From assembly GCF_000400365.1 (NCBI RefSeq), contig NZ_BAOG01000041.1, positions 124,001 to 188,000 of the forward strand: a stretch of 64,000 nucleotides of DNA, read 5' to 3'. The stretch's first letter is position 1; each line of letters opens with the position of its first letter. The translations under genes were made by a program, and so were the position numbers. This document shows, piece by piece, positions 18,111-30,797 of this stretch. This stretch comes from Vibrio jasicida CAIM 1864 = LMG 25398. GTDB lineage: Bacteria; Pseudomonadota; Gammaproteobacteria; Enterobacterales; Vibrionaceae. Under the pieces are notes generated by a model. The model worked only from the letters and a program-made list of their open reading frames with translations, made no database searches and was not told the DNA's origin.

Positions 18111-19658
18111 ATGAACGATCAGGTCATTATATTCGACACCACATTGCGTGATGGCGAACAAGCGTTGTCAGCAAGCTTGACGGTTAAAGAAAAACTGCAG
18201 ATTGCCTATGCGCTGGAAAGGCTAGGCGTTGATGTTATCGAAGCGGGCTTTCCTGTTTCTTCTCCGGGTGATTTCGAATCCGTACAAACCATTGCAAAAC
18301 ACATCAAAAACAGCCGAGTTTGTGCCCTTTCGCGTGCCGTTGCGAAAGATATCGATGCTGCTGCTGAAGCGCTAAAAGTCGCGGACGCATTTCGAATCCA
18401 CACTTTCATCTCAACTTCGACTGTTCACGTTCAAGACAAACTACGCCGTAGCTACGACGATGTTGTAGAAATGGGCGTAAAAGCCGTAAAACATGCGCGT
18501 AACTACACCGATGACGTTGAGTTTTCTTGCGAAGACGCAGGTCGTACGCCAATCGACAACCTGTGCCGCATGGTTGAAGCAGCCATCGATGCTGGCGCAA
18601 GCACCATCAACATCCCAGACACCGTTGGCTACACTGTACCAAGTGAGTTTGGTGGCATCATTGAAACTCTATTCAACCGTGTACCAAACATCGACAAAGC
18701 GATCATCTCTGTTCACTGTCACGATGACTTGGGCATGTCGGTTGCTAACTCTATCGCCGCTGTTCAAGCGGGTGCTCGCCAAGTAGAAGGCACCATTAAC
18801 GGTATCGGTGAGCGTGCGGGTAACTGTTCTCTTGAAGAAATCGCGATGATCCTAAAAACCCGCCAAGAATTCATGGGTGTGCATACGGGTCTAAAACACG
18901 ACGAAATCCACCGAACCAGTAAGTTGGTGAGTCAACTATGTAACATGCCAATCCAGAGCAACAAAGCAATCGTTGGTGCTAACGCATTCAGCCACTCTTC
19001 CGGTATTCACCAAGATGGCATGCTAAAGAACAAAAACACTTACGAGATCATGACGCCTGAGTCGATTGGCCTTAAGAACCAAGCATTGAACCTAACCAGT
19101 CGCAGTGGCCGTGCTGCGGTTAAGAGCCACATGGACGCGATGGGCTACAAAGAAGAAGAGTACAACCTAGATGCGTTGTACGAAGACTTCTTGAAGCTTG
19201 CTGACCGCAAAGGTCAGGTGTTCGACTACGATCTAGAAGCACTAATGCACTTCTCGAACTTGCGTGAAGAAGACGACTTCTACAAGTTGAACTACCTAAG
19301 CGTGCAATCTGGCAGCGTAATGGCAACCACCAGCGTCAAAATGCAATGTGGCGATGAAGAAATGTGTGAAGCGGCCGTCGGTAATGGCCCAGTTGATGCG
19401 CTATACCAATGTATCTACCGCGTGACAGGTTACGAGATCGTCCTAGACAAGTTCGACCTAACGGCAAAAGGCGAAGGTGAAGACGGTCTTGGTCAAGCAG
19501 ACATTATCGCTAACTACAAAGGCCGTAAGTACCACGGTACTGGCGTTTCTACCGATATCGTAGAAGCATCTGGCCAAGCGCTATTACACGTTATCAACAG
19601 CATTCATCGTGCCGATAAGATTGAAGAGATGAAGCAAAAGAGAATTGCGACGGTTTAA
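18111..19658 (+). CDS. leuA: 2-isopropylmalate synthase
   Basis: LeuA condenses acetyl-CoA with 2-oxoisovalerate, the committed step of leucine synthesis. The start at [20 protein letters not shown] is supported by GAAGGA upstream and gives 515 residues. The catalytic TIM barrel has the DTTLRDGEQ motif, the metal-binding HCHDDLGM and the [11 protein letters not shown] loop. The C-terminal part from about residue 390 is the regulatory domain that mediates leucine inhibition. It is the first gene behind the attenuator. Confidence 0.97.
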   Translation: MNDQVIIFDTTLRDGEQALSASLTVKEKLQIAYALERLGVDVIEAGFPVSSPGDFESVQTIAKHIKNSRVCALSRAVAKDIDAAAEALKVADAFRIHTFISTSTVHVQDKLRRSYDDVVEMGVKAVKHARNYTDDVEFSCEDAGRTPIDNLCRMVEAAIDAGASTINIPDTVGYTVPSEFGGIIETLFNRVPNIDKAIISVHCHDDLGMSVANSIAAVQAGARQVEGTINGIGERAGNCSLEEIAMILKTRQEFMGVHTGLKHDEIHRTSKLVSQLCNMPIQSNKAIVGANAFSHSSGIHQDGMLKNKNTYEIMTPESIGLKNQALNLTSRSGRAAVKSHMDAMGYKEEEYNLDALYEDFLKLADRKGQVFDYDLEALMHFSNLREEDDFYKLNYLSVQSGSVMATTSVKMQCGDEEMCEAAVGNGPVDALYQCIYRVTGYEIVLDKFDLTAKGEGEDGLGQADIIANYKGRKYHGTGVSTDIVEASGQALLHVINSIHRADKIEEMKQKRIATV

Positions 19659-19743
19659 TCATTAATTCAAGGAGCTTGAGTCCCGCACCGCAGGCTCCAA
19701 CCAAATTCGTTTTAGACAAGCTCAAAAAATTTAGAAAATTTAA

Positions 19744-20844
<1,101 letters not shown>

Positions 20845-20883
20845 TACAACACAGATTCATAATAAATACTAAATCCTCGGTCA

Positions 20884-20978
20884 ACCAATGGCTTTCCTCT
20901 AAGTCATTGGTGCAATAGCAAGGCAGCAAGCCCATTTATCTTAAGGCGTTTAGTTCGCTAAATAACTGGATAAATGGG
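20884..20978 (+). other. Structured leuB-leuC spacer
   Basis: Hairpin one: ACCAATG (20884-20890) pairs with CATTGGT (20905-20911). Structure two: CCCATTTATC (20931-20940) pairs with GATAAATGGG (20969-20978), with an inner TTTAG-TTCG-CTAAA hairpin (20949-20962). Neither is followed by a T tract, so this is not a simple terminator. It lies in the 185-base gap inside the operon. Confidence 0.6.
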
Positions 20979-21029
20979 TGTCGCTAACGCAGTTATTGCG
21001 GCAAAGGCAACGAGGAAAGGAAGCAAACA

Positions 21030-22430
21030 ATGGGCAAAACACTATACGAAAAAGTCTACGACGCACACGTTGCCGTCGCAGCAGAAGGGGAAAACCCAAT
21101 CTTGTACATCGACCGTCACTTGGTACATGAAGTGACGTCTCCGCAAGCATTTGACGGCTTGCGTGAAAAAGGTCGCAAAGTGCGTCAGGTCAGCAAAACT
21201 TTTGCCACCATGGACCACAACGTTTCGACAACCACCAAAGACATCAACGCATCCGGTGAGATGGCTCGTATCCAGATGGAAACGCTATCGAAAAACTGTG
21301 AAGAGTTTGGCGTTACGCTTTACGACATCAACCACAAATACCAAGGCATTGTGCACGTCATGGGCCCAGAGCTTGGTATTACCCTGCCGGGCATGACCAT
21401 TGTTTGTGGCGACTCGCACACTGCTACACACGGTGCATTCGGCTCTCTCGCTTTTGGTATTGGTACATCTGAAGTTGAGCACGTATTAGCAACTCAAACG
21501 CTAAAACAAGCCCGCGCTAAAACGATGAAGATTGAAGTGAGAGGCAAAGTAACTCCTGGTATCACCGCTAAAGACATCGTACTTGCGATCATCGGTGAAA
21601 CCACAGCTGCTGGCGGAACAGGCTACGTGGTTGAATTCTGCGGTGAAGCGATCACAGACCTTTCAATGGAAGGCCGTATGACCGTGTGTAACATGGCGAT
21701 TGAGCTAGGTGCTAAAGCCGGTCTAATTGCGCCAGATGAAACCACATTCGAGTACATCAAAGGCCGCAAATTCTCACCTCAAGGTGCCGATTTTGATGCA
21801 GCAGTAGAATACTGGAAGACATTGAAAACGGACGATGATGCCCAGTTTGATGCAGTTGTGACGCTAAACGCAGCAGACATTAAGCCACAAGTCACTTGGG
21901 GAACTAACCCAGGCCAAGTGATCGCGGTAGATCAACCGATCCCAGCACCAGAAAGCTTTACCGACCCAGTAGAGAAAGCTTCTGCTGAAAAAGCATTGGC
22001 ATACATGGGCCTAGAAGCAGGCAAAGCACTTTCTGATTACAACGTCGATAAAGTCTTCGTTGGCTCTTGCACCAACTCTCGCATTGAAGACATGCGCGCA
22101 GCCGCAGAAGTGGCGAAAGGTCGCAAAGTCGCGTCTCACGTTCAAGCGCTAATCGTTCCTGGCTCTGAGCAAGTAAAAGCGCAAGCAGAAGCGGAAGGCT
22201 TGGACGTTATCTTTAAAGAAGCGGGCTTTGAGTGGCGCCTACCGGGTTGTTCGATGTGTCTAGCAATGAACAACGACCGTTTGGGACCTCATGAGCGCTG
22301 TGCGTCTACTTCAAACCGTAACTTTGAAGGTCGCCAAGGCCGTGATGGCCGTACCCACTTGGTTAGCCCTGCGATGGCAGCGGCAGCGGCAATTGCTGGT
22401 CACTTTGTTGATATTCGTGAGTTGGATTAG
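21030..22430 (+). CDS. leuC: Isopropylmalate isomerase, large subunit
   Basis: LeuC is the iron-sulfur catalytic subunit that, with LeuD, converts 2-isopropylmalate to 3-isopropylmalate. The three cluster cysteines are at residues 347 (VGSCTNSR), 407 and 410 (PGCSMC), as in the aconitase family. The 466 residues match E. coli LeuC. The start has a strong GAGGAAAGGAAG upstream. It is 16 bases from leuD. Confidence 0.97.
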   Translation: MGKTLYEKVYDAHVAVAAEGENPILYIDRHLVHEVTSPQAFDGLREKGRKVRQVSKTFATMDHNVSTTTKDINASGEMARIQMETLSKNCEEFGVTLYDINHKYQGIVHVMGPELGITLPGMTIVCGDSHTATHGAFGSLAFGIGTSEVEHVLATQTLKQARAKTMKIEVRGKVTPGITAKDIVLAIIGETTAAGGTGYVVEFCGEAITDLSMEGRMTVCNMAIELGAKAGLIAPDETTFEYIKGRKFSPQGADFDAAVEYWKTLKTDDDAQFDAVVTLNAADIKPQVTWGTNPGQVIAVDQPIPAPESFTDPVEKASAEKALAYMGLEAGKALSDYNVDKVFVGSCTNSRIEDMRAAAEVAKGRKVASHVQALIVPGSEQVKAQAEAEGLDVIFKEAGFEWRLPGCSMCLAMNNDRLGPHERCASTSNRNFEGRQGRDGRTHLVSPAMAAAAAIAGHFVDIRELD

Positions 22431-22446
22431 GTTAAGGAGAGAACAG

Positions 22447-23049
22447 ATGTCAGGTTTTAAACAACACACAGGCTTAGTTGTTCCTCTAGATGCAGCGAAC
22501 GTAGATACTGATGCCATCATTCCAAAGCAATTCCTACAAAAGGTCTCTCGCCTAGGGTTTGGTAAGCACCTATTCCATGACTGGCGATTCCTAGATGATG
22601 CTGGCGAACAACCGAACCCAGAGTTCGTGATGAACGCTCCGCGCTACCAAGGCGCATCTATCCTGCTAGCTCGTGAAAACTTCGGCTGTGGTTCATCTCG
22701 TGAACACGCACCGTGGGCACTAGCGGATTACGGCATCAAAGCGATGATCGCACCAAGCTTTGCCGATATTTTTTACGGTAACTCGATCAACAACCAAATG
22801 GTGCCAGTTCGTTTGACTGAGCAAGAAGTGGATGAGATCTTCCAGTTTGTTGAGGCTAACGAAGGTGCAAAAGTGGAAGTGGACCTAGAAGCGAATGTGG
22901 TTCGTGCCAACGGCAAAGAATATGGTTTTGAAATCGATTCGTTCCGTCGTCACTGCTTACTAAACGGTTTGGACAACATTGGCTTAACCCTTCAACACGA
23001 AGATAAGATTGCCGAGTACGAAGCGAAGATCCCGAGCTTCTTAAGCTAA
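22447..23049 (+). CDS. leuD: Isopropylmalate isomerase, small subunit
   Basis: LeuD is the swivel-domain partner of LeuC. The start at [20 protein letters not shown] is set by AAGGAGAG upstream and by family length (200 residues); a longer in-frame extension into leuC is not coding. Typical sequence [14 protein letters not shown] is present. It closes the leu operon, followed by a terminator. Confidence 0.97.
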   Translation: MSGFKQHTGLVVPLDAANVDTDAIIPKQFLQKVSRLGFGKHLFHDWRFLDDAGEQPNPEFVMNAPRYQGASILLARENFGCGSSREHAPWALADYGIKAMIAPSFADIFYGNSINNQMVPVRLTEQEVDEIFQFVEANEGAKVEVDLEANVVRANGKEYGFEIDSFRRHCLLNGLDNIGLTLQHEDKIAEYEAKIPSFLS

Positions 23050-23073
23050 TTAAAATCGCAATTTAAACAAATA

Positions 23074-23100
23074 AAAGGTTGGCTTATGCCAGCCTTTTTT
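23074..23100 (+). terminator. Terminator of the leu operon
   Basis: AAAGGTTGGC and GCCAGCCTTT form a near-perfect stem with a TTAT loop, followed by T residues. Confidence 0.9.
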
Positions 23101-23184
23101 CTTTTATTTTCATTGCCTCAAGAAAGAAACTTCGCCTTATGCAGGTCTACAATATCAATAAGGTTTTAACCCAAAGGTATCTCT

Positions 23185-23967
23185 ATGAAGCGTCTGTTAT
23201 TGCTCTTGTGTGCTCTCGTTTCTTTCTCAACATTTTCCGCACCTAAATCGGATTTGTGGCCGTATTGGAAACAATCGAATCAAGCTAGCCAAACCAAGAT
23301 TTCTCATCAAGAGTGGCAACAACTGCTTGATAGTTATTTAGTTAAGCAAGGTGAGAATACTTTGTTTCGCTATAGCAAAGTCACGACCTTCGACAAAGCG
23401 AAGTTAAAGCAGTACATCCAAAGGCTCGCAAAACTCGACCCTCTACAGTACAACCAAGCGGAGCAATACGCCTACTGGGTAAACCTTTACAACGCCATCA
23501 CTGTCGACTTAATCCTAGATAACTATCCTGTCGAGTCGATTACCAAACTTGGTGGGCTATTTAGCTTTGGCCCTTGGGGGGATGATGTGGTCGTGGTCAA
23601 TGGGAAGGATCTGACTTTAAACGATATTGAGCATCGTATTTTGCGCCCGATTTGGAATGACCCAAGAACCCATTACGCGGTTAACTGTGCCAGCTTAGGA
23701 TGCCCTAACCTGCAGCCTCATGCATTCACCGCTGAAAACACACAAGCTCTACTGGATAGTGCCGCTAAAACATTTATCAACAGCAGCAAAGGCGTATCTA
23801 TCCAAGGTAACACGGCACAGCTGTCTTCTATTTATGATTGGTTTGCAACGGACTTTGGTGGAGAAAAACAAATCTTCAAACACATTGCAAAGTACGCACC
23901 GCAATACAAAAACTTCTCTGGCAAAGTGAAATACGAATACGATTGGACCTTAAATCAAGCTAACTAA
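23185..23967 (+). CDS. DUF547-domain exported protein
   Basis: A 260-residue protein with a clear signal peptide (MKRLLLLLCALVSFSTFSA). DUF547 hallmarks are YWVNLYNAITVDLILDNYP, the LNDIEHRILRP segment, and HYAVNCASLGCPNL with two Cys four residues apart. DUF547 proteins are periplasmic and of unclear function; they resemble a papain-like fold. It has its own terminator and no operon partner. Confidence 0.85.
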   Translation: MKRLLLLLCALVSFSTFSAPKSDLWPYWKQSNQASQTKISHQEWQQLLDSYLVKQGENTLFRYSKVTTFDKAKLKQYIQRLAKLDPLQYNQAEQYAYWVNLYNAITVDLILDNYPVESITKLGGLFSFGPWGDDVVVVNGKDLTLNDIEHRILRPIWNDPRTHYAVNCASLGCPNLQPHAFTAENTQALLDSAAKTFINSSKGVSIQGNTAQLSSIYDWFATDFGGEKQIFKHIAKYAPQYKNFSGKVKYEYDWTLNQAN

Positions 23968-24057
23968 AGAAGTTACTGATAGGCTAATACGCTTTGGGCT
24001 TCCCATAACCGAAAAGCAAAAGGACACCAGTAAACCAAACGCTGAGTATAAGAACGA

Positions 24058-24085
24058 GAAAAGGGCACTGAGTGCCCTTTTTGTT
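24058..24085 (+). terminator. Terminator of the DUF547 gene
   Basis: AAGGGCA pairs with TGCCCTT around a short loop, followed by TTTGTTTTT. It also faces the end of djlA. Confidence 0.85.
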
Positions 24086-24111
24086 TTTGAAGCTTGATAG
24101 AAAACGTCCGA

Positions 24112-24966
24112 CTACTTAAAACCTTTCACTTTCTTTATCAGATCGTAAGCATTTTGAATTTCTTGCGATTTTTCTTTTGCGACGTTCATCATCTCAGGTG
24201 GTAAGCCCTTCGCCATCAACTTATCTGGGTGATGCTCATTCATCAACTTGCGGTAAGCACGCTTCACCGTTTTACTGTCCGCATCTGAGTTAACATCCAA
24301 AATCTTGTAGGCATCAGCCAACTGATCCGCTTGTGAAGCTTGTTGCCAACCAGCTGATTGGTATTGTCCCTGCTGCTGGCCATGGAAACCACCTTGGCTT
24401 TGAAAACGAAACGCGGCTTCTTGCATGTGCAGGCGACGCTCTAATTGCTCTGAAGAGAAACCTAAACCGCGGGCAATTTTATGCAGGACATTACGTTCAC
24501 TCGGATGAATCGAGCCATCAGCAAACGCAGCAGAGATCTGAAGCTCCAAGAAAAATTGCAATAAATCAAAACGCCCTGCTGAAGAGATTTTCACGCGAAC
24601 CAATACATCTTCAAGCGGAAAATCACTCTCTTTACCATCACGGAACGCTTCTTGTGCCGCACGACGTTGCTCGCCATGTAAACTCATACGGTCCATCATC
24701 GCAGACGCTAGTTGAATCTCTTCTTTGGTGACTTGACCTTTGGCTTTAGCCACATGTCCCATAACTGCGAATGCAGCTTTAAAAAATTCTTCCTGACGTT
24801 GTGCCTGGCTAGGACCTTTACCAAAGCCCCCCGTCGAAAAACCCGCTTGGCTTAAACGACGTGCTTTATCGAATTGATGACCGATAAATAGACCAAACAA
24901 TAAACCGAATGGGCCACCGAGTAACAACCCAAAAAAGGCACCCAAGATTTTGCCAAAAATATGCAT
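24112..24966 (-). CDS. djlA: Membrane-anchored DnaJ-like co-chaperone
   Basis: DjlA is an inner-membrane J protein that stimulates DnaK. The N-terminal hydrophobic segment (residues about 5-28, rich in G-x3-G) is the unusual dimerising membrane anchor of this family. A TerB-like helical domain follows (about 55-190), then a Gln/Gly-rich linker (about 195-215). The C-terminal J domain carries HPD at 246-248. The 284 residues match the family. It is divergent from lptD, as in E. coli. Confidence 0.95.
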   Translation of the reverse strand: MHIFGKILGAFFGLLLGGPFGLLFGLFIGHQFDKARRLSQAGFSTGGFGKGPSQAQRQEEFFKAAFAVMGHVAKAKGQVTKEEIQLASAMMDRMSLHGEQRRAAQEAFRDGKESDFPLEDVLVRVKISSAGRFDLLQFFLELQISAAFADGSIHPSERNVLHKIARGLGFSSEQLERRLHMQEAAFRFQSQGGFHGQQQGQYQSAGWQQASQADQLADAYKILDVNSDADSKTVKRAYRKLMNEHHPDKLMAKGLPPEMMNVAKEKSQEIQNAYDLIKKVKGFK

Positions 24967-25235
24967 TATGTGTTCTCTATCAATGAATTTTTATCGACGA
25001 CGGCGGTCTTATAGTGCCGGACGCAACGATTTCCTTTATGATAATGGAATTAGTTTTATTACGGTCAGGCTATTTCGCCTGCTTATCTTTGCAGCTATTT
25101 TATATTGGCATTATGCCACAGCGAATCCATGCTCTGGGATAATTGCAAACTATAGTTGATTCATTTGGCTATATAGCGAGGGTACAACAAGCCCTATAGC
25201 CATCGAGTAGTAGTGACACAGGAAAGTTCAATTCA

Positions 25236-27581
25236 ATGCAACATTTCTCCCGCACATGTTTAGCGGCCTCTATCAGCACCGCCTTGTTTGTACCCACCAC
25301 TCAAGCTGAAGCGAATATCCATGATAGTGTGCAGGAAATGCCCACCACAGATCAATGTTTGGTCGAGACAAGTGGTGAGGAGGACGCGCTTAATTCCCCA
25401 GTGGTTGTTCAAGCTGATAGTCTACAAGCCATCAATGGCGATAAGGCTCAGTACTCTGGCAACGTAGAAGTTACGCAAGGTCCAAAGAAAATCACCGCCG
25501 ATAGCGTAACGCTTCATCAACAAGATAACGTGGTCGTGGCAGAAGGCAATGTAACCTTCAATGACGGTCAGGTTAAAGCACGTTCAGATCGTGTTACCAA
25601 CGACATCAATCAAGATACGTTTTCGCTTGAAAACACCAACTACCAGTTCTTGTGCCAACAAGGTCGCGGTACCGCTGCGTACATCGCCCGTACTGGTCAG
25701 TCAGTGTATGAACTTGAAGATGGTTCGATTACCTCTTGTCCTCAAGGTGACAACTCTTGGCGCTTAGTGGCTTCGGGCATCGATGTTGATCAAGATGAAG
25801 AGACGGCAACGTTACATCACCCACGTTTTGAGATCATGGACGTGCCTGTTTTCTACGTGCCGTACATGACGATGCCAATTGGTGACACGCGTAAAACGGG
25901 CTTCCTATTCCCATCCATGTCATACGGCTCTAGCGACGGTATGGAAGTTGAACTTCCTTTCTACTGGAATATCGCGCCGCAATACGACATGACACTTACT
26001 CCGCTCTACATGCAGAAACGTGGCACCAAGCTTGACTCTGATTTCCGTTACCTAACCGAAGGTTGGGGTGAAGGTGAAATCAAAGGCGAGTACATGAGCA
26101 GCGACAAACGCTACGAGGACGAATCTCGTTGGGGTTACCAATTCAAACACGATGGCATCATCAACAAACAGTGGGTGGTCAGTGTTGATTACTCAAAAGT
26201 GAGTGACATCGACTACTTCCGTGACCTGGATTCTGACATTGGTAACCGAGAAGACGGCCAATTGCTTCAAGAAGGCGAAGTACAGTACCGTTCAGACTTC
26301 TGGGACGCCTCTTTGTCTGTCCGAGATTTCCAGATACTTTTGAAAGAAGAAAACCAACCGTACCGTCTATTGCCGCAGCTGGACTTGAACTACTACACCC
26401 CACTTTTGGGTAACTACGTCAACTTTGACGTGAAGAGCCAGATCAGCCGTTTTGACACTGACGATACAGCGAAGCCTGACGCGACTCGTGTGCACGTAGA
26501 GCCAGGCCTCACGATTCCTCTATCAAACTCTTGGGCGACATGGACCACAGAAGCTCGCGTATTATCGACCTACTACTCCCAAGATCTGAGTGGCTTAACA
26601 GACACCGATCTAAGAAATCAACTCGATGAGACCGTATCGCGTGTTATTCCAGAATTCCGCACACATGCTCAGATGTACTTGGAGCGTGATACCAGCTGGA
26701 TAGAAGGCTACACACAAACATTGGAACCACAGCTTCAGTATTTGTATGTACCAGATGAAGACCAAACTAACATCTACAACTACGATACGACGTTACTGCA
26801 AACTGACTACTACGGTCTATTCCGCAGTCGTAAATACAGTGGTATCGATAAAATCGCGTCAGCAAACCAGTTAAGCTACGGTGCAAGTACGCGTTTCTTT
26901 GATGATGATTACAAAGAACGTCTTAACGTTTCGTTTGGTCAGATCTACTACTTCGATAAGAAAACCAAGATCAGCAATAATCCGAGCCTACCGGATGAGA
27001 CCTCAAACTACTCATCATGGGCGGTTGAAACTGATTTCAACTACAACGATTACTTGTTCTATCACGGTGGTATCCAGTATGACATCGACCTGAGCTCGAT
27101 GCAGTTAGCGAACAGCACTCTGGAATACCAATTTAACGGTGGCTTCATTCAAGGTAACTACCGTTACGTTACTCGTGAATACATTGAAGATACGATCATT
27201 CTCGAAAACCTCGACACAATCACTCGTAAAGGTATTTCACAAGCAGGTATCGTAGCCGCGTATGAATTCAACCCGAGTTGGTCGGCAAGCGGCCAGTACT
27301 ACTACGACTTAAACGAAAACATCGATATGGAATGGCTTGCCAGCCTCCGCTACCAATCAGATTGTTGGTACTTCGGTCTAACTTACTCAAACCAATTATT
27401 GGGCTGGGATGACAAAGCAATCGGAAGCGACGGTGCTTCTCCGGAATACGAAAACAACATCAGCGTTAACTTCGGTATTCAAGGCTTTGCTACCAATCAA
27501 CGTGCGATTACCGCAGAAAAAGAACTTGATGGTTCGGACAACGCGATCAAATACGGTCGTCCATTCTATTTGAACAATTAA
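25236..27581 (+). CDS. lptD: LPS-assembly outer-membrane protein LptD
   Basis: LptD forms with LptE the outer-membrane translocon that inserts LPS. It has a signal peptide (about 25 residues) and an N-terminal periplasmic OstA/LptA-like jellyroll (about 55-160: [20 protein letters not shown]). A large beta barrel extends to the C-terminus. Total length is 781 residues. The mature Cys are at 41, 140, 168 and 710. E. coli has 31, 173 and an adjacent 724/725 pair, so the disulfide scheme must differ. AGGAAAG precedes the start. It leads a series with surA, pdxA, rsmA, apaG and apaH. Confidence 0.96.
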   Translation: MQHFSRTCLAASISTALFVPTTQAEANIHDSVQEMPTTDQCLVETSGEEDALNSPVVVQADSLQAINGDKAQYSGNVEVTQGPKKITADSVTLHQQDNVVVAEGNVTFNDGQVKARSDRVTNDINQDTFSLENTNYQFLCQQGRGTAAYIARTGQSVYELEDGSITSCPQGDNSWRLVASGIDVDQDEETATLHHPRFEIMDVPVFYVPYMTMPIGDTRKTGFLFPSMSYGSSDGMEVELPFYWNIAPQYDMTLTPLYMQKRGTKLDSDFRYLTEGWGEGEIKGEYMSSDKRYEDESRWGYQFKHDGIINKQWVVSVDYSKVSDIDYFRDLDSDIGNREDGQLLQEGEVQYRSDFWDASLSVRDFQILLKEENQPYRLLPQLDLNYYTPLLGNYVNFDVKSQISRFDTDDTAKPDATRVHVEPGLTIPLSNSWATWTTEARVLSTYYSQDLSGLTDTDLRNQLDETVSRVIPEFRTHAQMYLERDTSWIEGYTQTLEPQLQYLYVPDEDQTNIYNYDTTLLQTDYYGLFRSRKYSGIDKIASANQLSYGASTRFFDDDYKERLNVSFGQIYYFDKKTKISNNPSLPDETSNYSSWAVETDFNYNDYLFYHGGIQYDIDLSSMQLANSTLEYQFNGGFIQGNYRYVTREYIEDTIILENLDTITRKGISQAGIVAAYEFNPSWSASGQYYYDLNENIDMEWLASLRYQSDCWYFGLTYSNQLLGWDDKAIGSDGASPEYENNISVNFGIQGFATNQRAITAEKELDGSDNAIKYGRPFYLNN

Positions 27582-27586
27582 TCGAA

Positions 27587-27618
27587 TTGAGCGTCTTAAC
27601 TACTAGTAAGACGCTCAA
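27587..27618 (+). repeat. Perfect 12-bp hairpin between lptD and surA
   Basis: TTGAGCGTCTTA (27587-27598) and TAAGACGCTCAA (27607-27618) enclose an 8-base loop. No T tract follows, so it is unlikely to be an efficient terminator. A TATAAT (27622-27627) lies just after it and could be the -10 element of a surA promoter. Confidence 0.7.
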
Positions 27619-27643
27619 CTCTATAATACTGACGGAATTTTAA

Positions 27644-28927
27644 ATGAAAATTTGGAAATCAATCATCTTCACAACCCTATTTTCTTTAGGTGTTAATGCT
27701 GCACCTGTAGAGCTTGATCAGGTTGCTGTTATCGTCAACGACGGTGTGATTTTACAAAGCGACATCAACACTGCAATGAAAACACTTCAAGCTAATGCTC
27801 GTCAGAGCGGTAAGAGCTTACCTTCAGCAAGCGTGTTGAAAGACCAAGTGGTTGAGAAACTGATCATTGATACGCTTCAAGGTCAAGAGGCTGAACGTAT
27901 CGGCGTACGAATTGATGACAACCGCTTGAATCAAGCGATTGCAGAAATCGCTCGTAACAACAACCAAAGCGTTGAGCAACTTGCCGCCTCTGTCCAAGCT
28001 GAAGGGTTAAGCTACTCTGAATTCCGCGAACAAATTCGTAAAGAGATCGCCGCGTCTGAAGCTCGTAATGCGCTTGTACGTCGTCGTATCAACATTCTCC
28101 CAGCGGAAGTCGATAGCCTAGCAGAACAACTTTCAACAGAAACCAACGCAACCGTTCAATACAAAATCGGTCATATCCAATTGCGTTTCTCTGACGATAA
28201 AGACAAGTCAGAAGTCGAAGCAGAAGCGAATGCATTAGTGAAAAAATTGAAAGATGGTGCGGATTTCTCGCAAATGGCCTACACCTACTCAAAAGGTCCA
28301 AAAGCCTTGCAAGGTGGTGACTGGGGTTGGATGCGTAAAGAAGAAATGCCAACTATCTTCGCAGACCAAATCAAAATGCAAAACAAAGGCAGCATCATTG
28401 GTCCATTCCGCAGCGGTATTGGCTTCCACATCCTAAAAGTAGAAGATGTAAAAGGCCTAGAAACAGTCGCGGTCACAGAAGTCAATGCTCGACATATTCT
28501 GATCAAACCGACCGTTATCCTAAGCGATGATGGTGCGAAGAAGCAGCTAAATGAATTCATTCGTCGCATTAAAGCGGGTGAAGCAACCTTTGCTCAATTG
28601 GCAACACAATACAGCCAAGATCCAGGTTCTGCAGCACAAGACGGTGAACTGGGCTACCAAACACCAGACCTATACGTACCAGAATTTAAACACCAAGTTG
28701 AAACATTGCCTGTAGGCTCAATCAGTGAACCATTCAAAACTGTACACGGCTGGCACATTGTTGAAGTTTTAGACCGTCGTCAAGTTGACCGCACTGACTC
28801 AGCAATGAAAAACAAAGCCTACCGCATTCTTTTCAACCGTAAGTTTAACGAAGAAGCAGGCGCATGGATGCAAGAACTACGAGCAAGCGCGTTTGTTGAA
28901 ATCGTGGATAACAATGATGGCAACTAA
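27644..28927 (+). CDS. surA: Periplasmic chaperone / prolyl isomerase SurA
   Basis: SurA carries unfolded outer-membrane proteins through the periplasm to BAM and helps LptD fold, which explains its position after lptD. The 427 residues have a signal peptide (to about residue 20) and an N-terminal chaperone domain ([15 protein letters not shown]). Two parvulin domains follow (about 170-270, [10 protein letters not shown]; and 280-380, [12 protein letters not shown]), then a C-terminal helix. The end overlaps the pdxA start. Confidence 0.96.
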   Translation: MKIWKSIIFTTLFSLGVNAAPVELDQVAVIVNDGVILQSDINTAMKTLQANARQSGKSLPSASVLKDQVVEKLIIDTLQGQEAERIGVRIDDNRLNQAIAEIARNNNQSVEQLAASVQAEGLSYSEFREQIRKEIAASEARNALVRRRINILPAEVDSLAEQLSTETNATVQYKIGHIQLRFSDDKDKSEVEAEANALVKKLKDGADFSQMAYTYSKGPKALQGGDWGWMRKEEMPTIFADQIKMQNKGSIIGPFRSGIGFHILKVEDVKGLETVAVTEVNARHILIKPTVILSDDGAKKQLNEFIRRIKAGEATFAQLATQYSQDPGSAAQDGELGYQTPDLYVPEFKHQVETLPVGSISEPFKTVHGWHIVEVLDRRQVDRTDSAMKNKAYRILFNRKFNEEAGAWMQELRASAFVEIVDNNDGN

Positions 28928-29915
28928 TTCGATTCGAAGAATCGTCGTAACCGCAGGGGAACCTGCGGGGATCGGCCCTGATTTGGTGCTGGCCTTATCA
29001 AAGGAAGACTGGGCGCACCAAATCGTCGTTTGTGCAGACAAGAATGTCTTAGCAGAAAGAGCTAAACAGCTCGGCATAGACGTTCAACTGTTTGATTACA
29101 ATCCAGAAGAAGCACCAAAAGCGCAACAAGCTGGCACATTAATCGTAGACCACATTGAAATCGCTGAAACCGCGGTTGCAGGTCAACTTAATGAAGCCAA
29201 CGGCCACTACGTATTAAAAACGTTAGAAAGAGCCGCTTTGGGCTGTATGAATGATGAATTTGATGCTATTGTCACCGGCCCTGTACATAAGGGGGTGATA
29301 AATCGCTCAGGTGTTGCATTCAGTGGTCACACTGAATTCTTTGCTGAAAAGTCCAATACACCATTGGTCGTGATGATGTTAGCGACTGAAGGACTGCGAG
29401 TGGCACTCGTCACCACGCATATTCCTCTGGCTTACGTATCAAAAGCCGTTACGGAAGAGCGATTAGAAAAAATCATCGATATTCTTCATAAAGATCTTGT
29501 AGAAAAATTTGCCATCTCGCAACCAAACATCTATGTTTGCGGGCTAAATCCACATGCGGGAGAAGATGGCTGTTTAGGTCGCGAAGAGATCGAAACCATC
29601 ACTCCGACATTGGAAAAGATTCGACAAGAAAAAGGAATCAATCTGATTGGCCCTTTGCCGGCAGATACCATTTTCAATGAAAAGTATTTAAACGATGCTG
29701 ATGCTGTTTTAGGTATGTACCACGATCAAGTGTTGCCTGTATTAAAATACAAAGGCTTTGGTCGTTCAGTAAACATTACACTTGGTCTACCATTTATAAG
29801 AACCTCGGTGGATCACGGTACTGCATTAGAACTGGCAGGGACAGGTCAAGCGGATACAGGGAGCTTCCGAACAGCGCTCACGCATGCGATAGAATTGGTA
29901 GAGAAGAAACAATGA
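28914..29915 (+). CDS. pdxA: 4-hydroxythreonine-4-phosphate dehydrogenase
   Basis: PdxA works in pyridoxal-phosphate synthesis. The start is taken at the first of two adjacent ATGs overlapping the surA end (333 residues); 28917 is equally possible. Typical sequences include [28 protein letters not shown] and [10 protein letters not shown] for substrate binding. [16 protein letters not shown] carries a metal-ligand histidine. Its stop overlaps the rsmA start (ATGA), so surA-pdxA-rsmA is translationally coupled. Confidence 0.95.
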   Translation: MMATNSIRRIVVTAGEPAGIGPDLVLALSKEDWAHQIVVCADKNVLAERAKQLGIDVQLFDYNPEEAPKAQQAGTLIVDHIEIAETAVAGQLNEANGHYVLKTLERAALGCMNDEFDAIVTGPVHKGVINRSGVAFSGHTEFFAEKSNTPLVVMMLATEGLRVALVTTHIPLAYVSKAVTEERLEKIIDILHKDLVEKFAISQPNIYVCGLNPHAGEDGCLGREEIETITPTLEKIRQEKGINLIGPLPADTIFNEKYLNDADAVLGMYHDQVLPVLKYKGFGRSVNITLGLPFIRTSVDHGTALELAGTGQADTGSFRTALTHAIELVEKKQ

Positions 29916-30724
29916 GAAATGATGTCCATTTAGGACACAAAGCGCGTAAACGTTTTGGTCAAAACTTCCTGAACGATCCATACATTATTGACGGTATCGT
30001 ATCATCAATTAACCCAAGACCTGGCCAAAACCTTGTTGAGATCGGTCCAGGCCTTGGTGCAATTACAGAACCTGTGGGTCGCGAAGTCGACAAGTTCACG
30101 GTTATTGAACTCGACCGAGATCTAGCAGAACGTCTACGCAACCATCCAGAATTAGCTGACAAACTGACTATTCATGAAGGCGATGCTATGCGCTTTGACT
30201 TCACGCAGTTAGTGAAGCCAAACAACAAGCTACGTATCTTCGGTAACTTGCCATACAACATCTCGACACCATTGATGTTCCACCTATTTGAATTCCATAA
30301 AGACATTCAAGACATGCACTTTATGCTTCAAAAAGAAGTGGTAAACCGTTTAGCCGCAGGTCCAGGCAGCAAGGCTTACGGCCGCCTAACGGTAATGGCT
30401 CAGTACTACTGTAAAGTTGTACCTGTTCTAGAAGTACCACCAACAGCGTTTGTACCGCCACCGAAAGTTGATTCAGCAGTCGTACGCTTAGTGCCTTACG
30501 AAGTCCTTCCGCACCCTGCGAAAGATTTGCGTTTGTTGGAGCGCGTATGTCGCGAAGGCTTTAACCAGCGTCGTAAGACCGTTCGTAACTGCTACAAGTC
30601 GCTATTGAGTACAGAAGTATTGGAAGAGTTGGGCGTAAACCCAAGTATGCGTCCAGAAAACCTAACGCTACAACAGTTTGTCGCCATGGCGAACTGGCTT
30701 GCGGATAATCCGCAGCACCAATAA
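29912..30724 (+). CDS. rsmA: 16S rRNA dimethyladenosine transferase
   Basis: RsmA (KsgA) dimethylates two adjacent adenosines near the 3' end of 16S rRNA as a late check on 30S assembly. SAM-binding [11 protein letters not shown] and the catalytic NLPYNIST are present in 270 residues. The N-terminal [14 protein letters not shown] is typical. Confidence 0.96.
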   Translation: MRNDVHLGHKARKRFGQNFLNDPYIIDGIVSSINPRPGQNLVEIGPGLGAITEPVGREVDKFTVIELDRDLAERLRNHPELADKLTIHEGDAMRFDFTQLVKPNNKLRIFGNLPYNISTPLMFHLFEFHKDIQDMHFMLQKEVVNRLAAGPGSKAYGRLTVMAQYYCKVVPVLEVPPTAFVPPPKVDSAVVRLVPYEVLPHPAKDLRLLERVCREGFNQRRKTVRNCYKSLLSTEVLEELGVNPSMRPENLTLQQFVAMANWLADNPQHQ

Positions 30725-30797
30725 CTCAAACGATGAGCCAAACCCTTCGCGGTTTGGCTTATTATTATTGAGATAATCCGTTTTTCGAGGAGTGCAC

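Noticed and set aside
24333..24731. 132-residue frame opposite djlA
   Set aside because: It overlaps the TerB and linker coding region of djlA on the other strand and shows no domain or ribosome binding site.
25143..25175. Sigma-E or sigma-70 promoter for lptD
   Set aside because: TTGCAA and TATATA are present but 21 bases apart, and no sigma-E type -35/-10 pair could be aligned convincingly.
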